From Cloacimonetes bacterium UBA6081 (GTDB lineage Bacteria > Cloacimonadota > Cloacimonadia > Cloacimonadales > Cloacimonadaceae): a DNA stretch of 14,577 bases. The notes beneath the pieces were generated by a model. It saw only the letters and a program-made list of their open reading frames with translations, made no database searches and was not told the DNA's origin. The stretch lies in the NCBI GenBank assembly GCA_002428685.1, contig DIXL01000094.1:1164-15740 (forward strand), written 5' to 3'. Shown here piece by piece: positions 14,178 through 14,577 of the stretch (its first letter is position 1; every line of letters begins with the position of its first letter). A program made the translations under genes and the position numbers.

Positions 14178-14206
14178 AGCTTTTAGGAAAGCTGAAAATC
14201 TGTCAA
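14178..14206 (-). promoter_or_regulatory. Possible promoter of the dCMP deaminase-ECF unit
   Basis: TTGACA (14206-14201) on the minus strand lies about 55 bases upstream of the start codon, followed by AT-rich sequence with only a poor -10 (AAAGCT at 17 bp, TAAAAG at 15 bp). The context CTTGACAGATTT is identical to that upstream of etfA. Confidence 0.4.
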
Positions 14207-14242
14207 GCAGGGTGTAACATAGCTTTGTAAGCTGTTGTATCA

Positions 14243-14259
14243 GCAGGTTTAAAACCTGC
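14243..14259. repeat. 17-bp palindrome in the upstream region
   Basis: GCAGGTTT-A-AAACCTGC is a perfect 8-bp inverted repeat around one base, about 37 bases upstream of the TTGACA element. It could be a regulator site or part of a dispersed repeat; nothing in the sequence decides. Confidence 0.6.
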
Positions 14260-14309
14260 GACATAAAAAGTGATTTCACAAAGAGAAAAGAGTAAATGAG
14301 GTAGTTTGG

Positions 14310-14363
14310 ATGTAGGATTTAGGATTTAGGATGTTTGATGCCGAATGTAGGATTGCGGATTTA
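14310..14363. repeat. AGGATTT-type short repeats in a non-coding stretch
   Basis: TGTAGGATTTAGGATTTAGG repeats the heptamer AGGATTT, and variants (TGTAGGATTGCGGATTT) recur within 30 bases. Apart from the palindrome and promoter-like element listed separately, I see no convincing gene in 14161-14360. Confidence 0.6.
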
Positions 14364-14570
14364 CGCAAGTTTTGACCCCAAAAAGCCGATGACACCCTCT
14401 GCAAGCCCGCAACACACTTCAACCGTCCTATCTCTATACACAAACACTATGGGCTTTGGGGGGTTAAAACTCCAATTTATGGGCTCATAATCTGGCTTCC
14501 TCTGCGCGAGAGTATCAGCCCCCGGAATTAGTGGTACATTATTAGCATGGGTGTAATACAACTTCCACAT
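14361..14570 (-). CDS. Doubtful 69-residue ORF at the window edge
   Basis: An open frame from ATG 14570 to TAA 14363-14361 encodes 69 residues beginning MWKLYYTHANNVPLIPGAD and ending VIGFLGSKLA. I do not recognise it. It has no clear ribosome binding site within the few bases visible upstream, and its end merges into AGGATTT repeats. It may be the tail of a longer gene cut by the window, a decayed fragment, or chance. Confidence 0.2.
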   Translation of the reverse strand: MWKLYYTHANNVPLIPGADTLAQRKPDYEPINWSFNPPKPIVFVYRDRTVEVCCGLAEGVIGFLGSKLA

Positions 14571-14577
14571 TGACAAA

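Noticed and set aside
14013..14279. Minus-strand 88-codon frame overlapping the dCMP deaminase start region
   Set aside because: Mostly a shadow of the deaminase in another frame plus its upstream region; no ribosome binding site or recognisable motif.

Overview
The window looks like a chromosomal segment from an anaerobic, amino-acid-fermenting bacterium. The strongest clue is a lysine fermentation block (kdd, kamA and a kamB-like gene), together with a ferredoxin-fused electron transfer flavoprotein alpha subunit and a Gram-negative style anchored M23 peptidase. Gene content and style recall Candidatus Cloacimonadota (WWE1), but that assignment is inference from memory and was not tested by a search.

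Layout. Positions 1-69 hold a 21-bp tandem repeat that runs into the stop codon of a metal-dependent amidohydrolase (minus strand, 64-1275). This gene overlaps, as ATGA, the end of etfA (minus, 1272-2462), whose product carries two [4Fe-4S] motifs at its N-terminus; no etfB is present. Next upstream is an AAA ATPase of the DUF4143 type (minus, 2576-3916) with its own promoter and a palindrome. Positions 3992-4121 carry four copies of a 33-bp direct repeat, followed by a possible 42-residue ORF.

The plus-strand block 4291-9838 is one tightly packed transcription unit: 3,5-diaminohexanoate dehydrogenase (kdd), lysine 2,3-aminomutase (kamA), a P-loop protein that is probably the KamB subunit of the lysine 5,6-aminomutase reactivase, a cation diffusion facilitator with an N-D-D-D metal site, and a membrane-anchored M23 endopeptidase. 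The first two act at separate steps of lysine fermentation: KamA makes beta-lysine and Kdd oxidises the later 3,5-diaminohexanoate. The B12-dependent aminomutase between them (kamDE), its second reactivase subunit (kamC), kce and kal are not in the window.

The minus-strand block 14146-9800 reads: dCMP deaminase, ECF transporter S component, a secreted protein that looks like two SUOX-fold repeats without the molybdenum-binding cysteine, a fused double ECF ATPase, and an EcfT. The first three genes are joined by 4-nt ATGA overlaps. The ATPase and EcfT genes are each preceded by palindromic elements: a REP-like composite at 12022-12158, and a near-perfect 35-bp hairpin at 10546-10616 ending a few bases before the ecfT ribosome binding site. 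Together these genes supply all ECF parts (S, A-A', T) plus an unusual extracytoplasmic companion, which is the most novel-looking system here. The last 430 bases contain a promoter-like sequence, a small palindrome, AGGATTT repeats and at most one doubtful ORF. No tRNA, rRNA, CRISPR array, transposase or recognisable riboswitch was seen.
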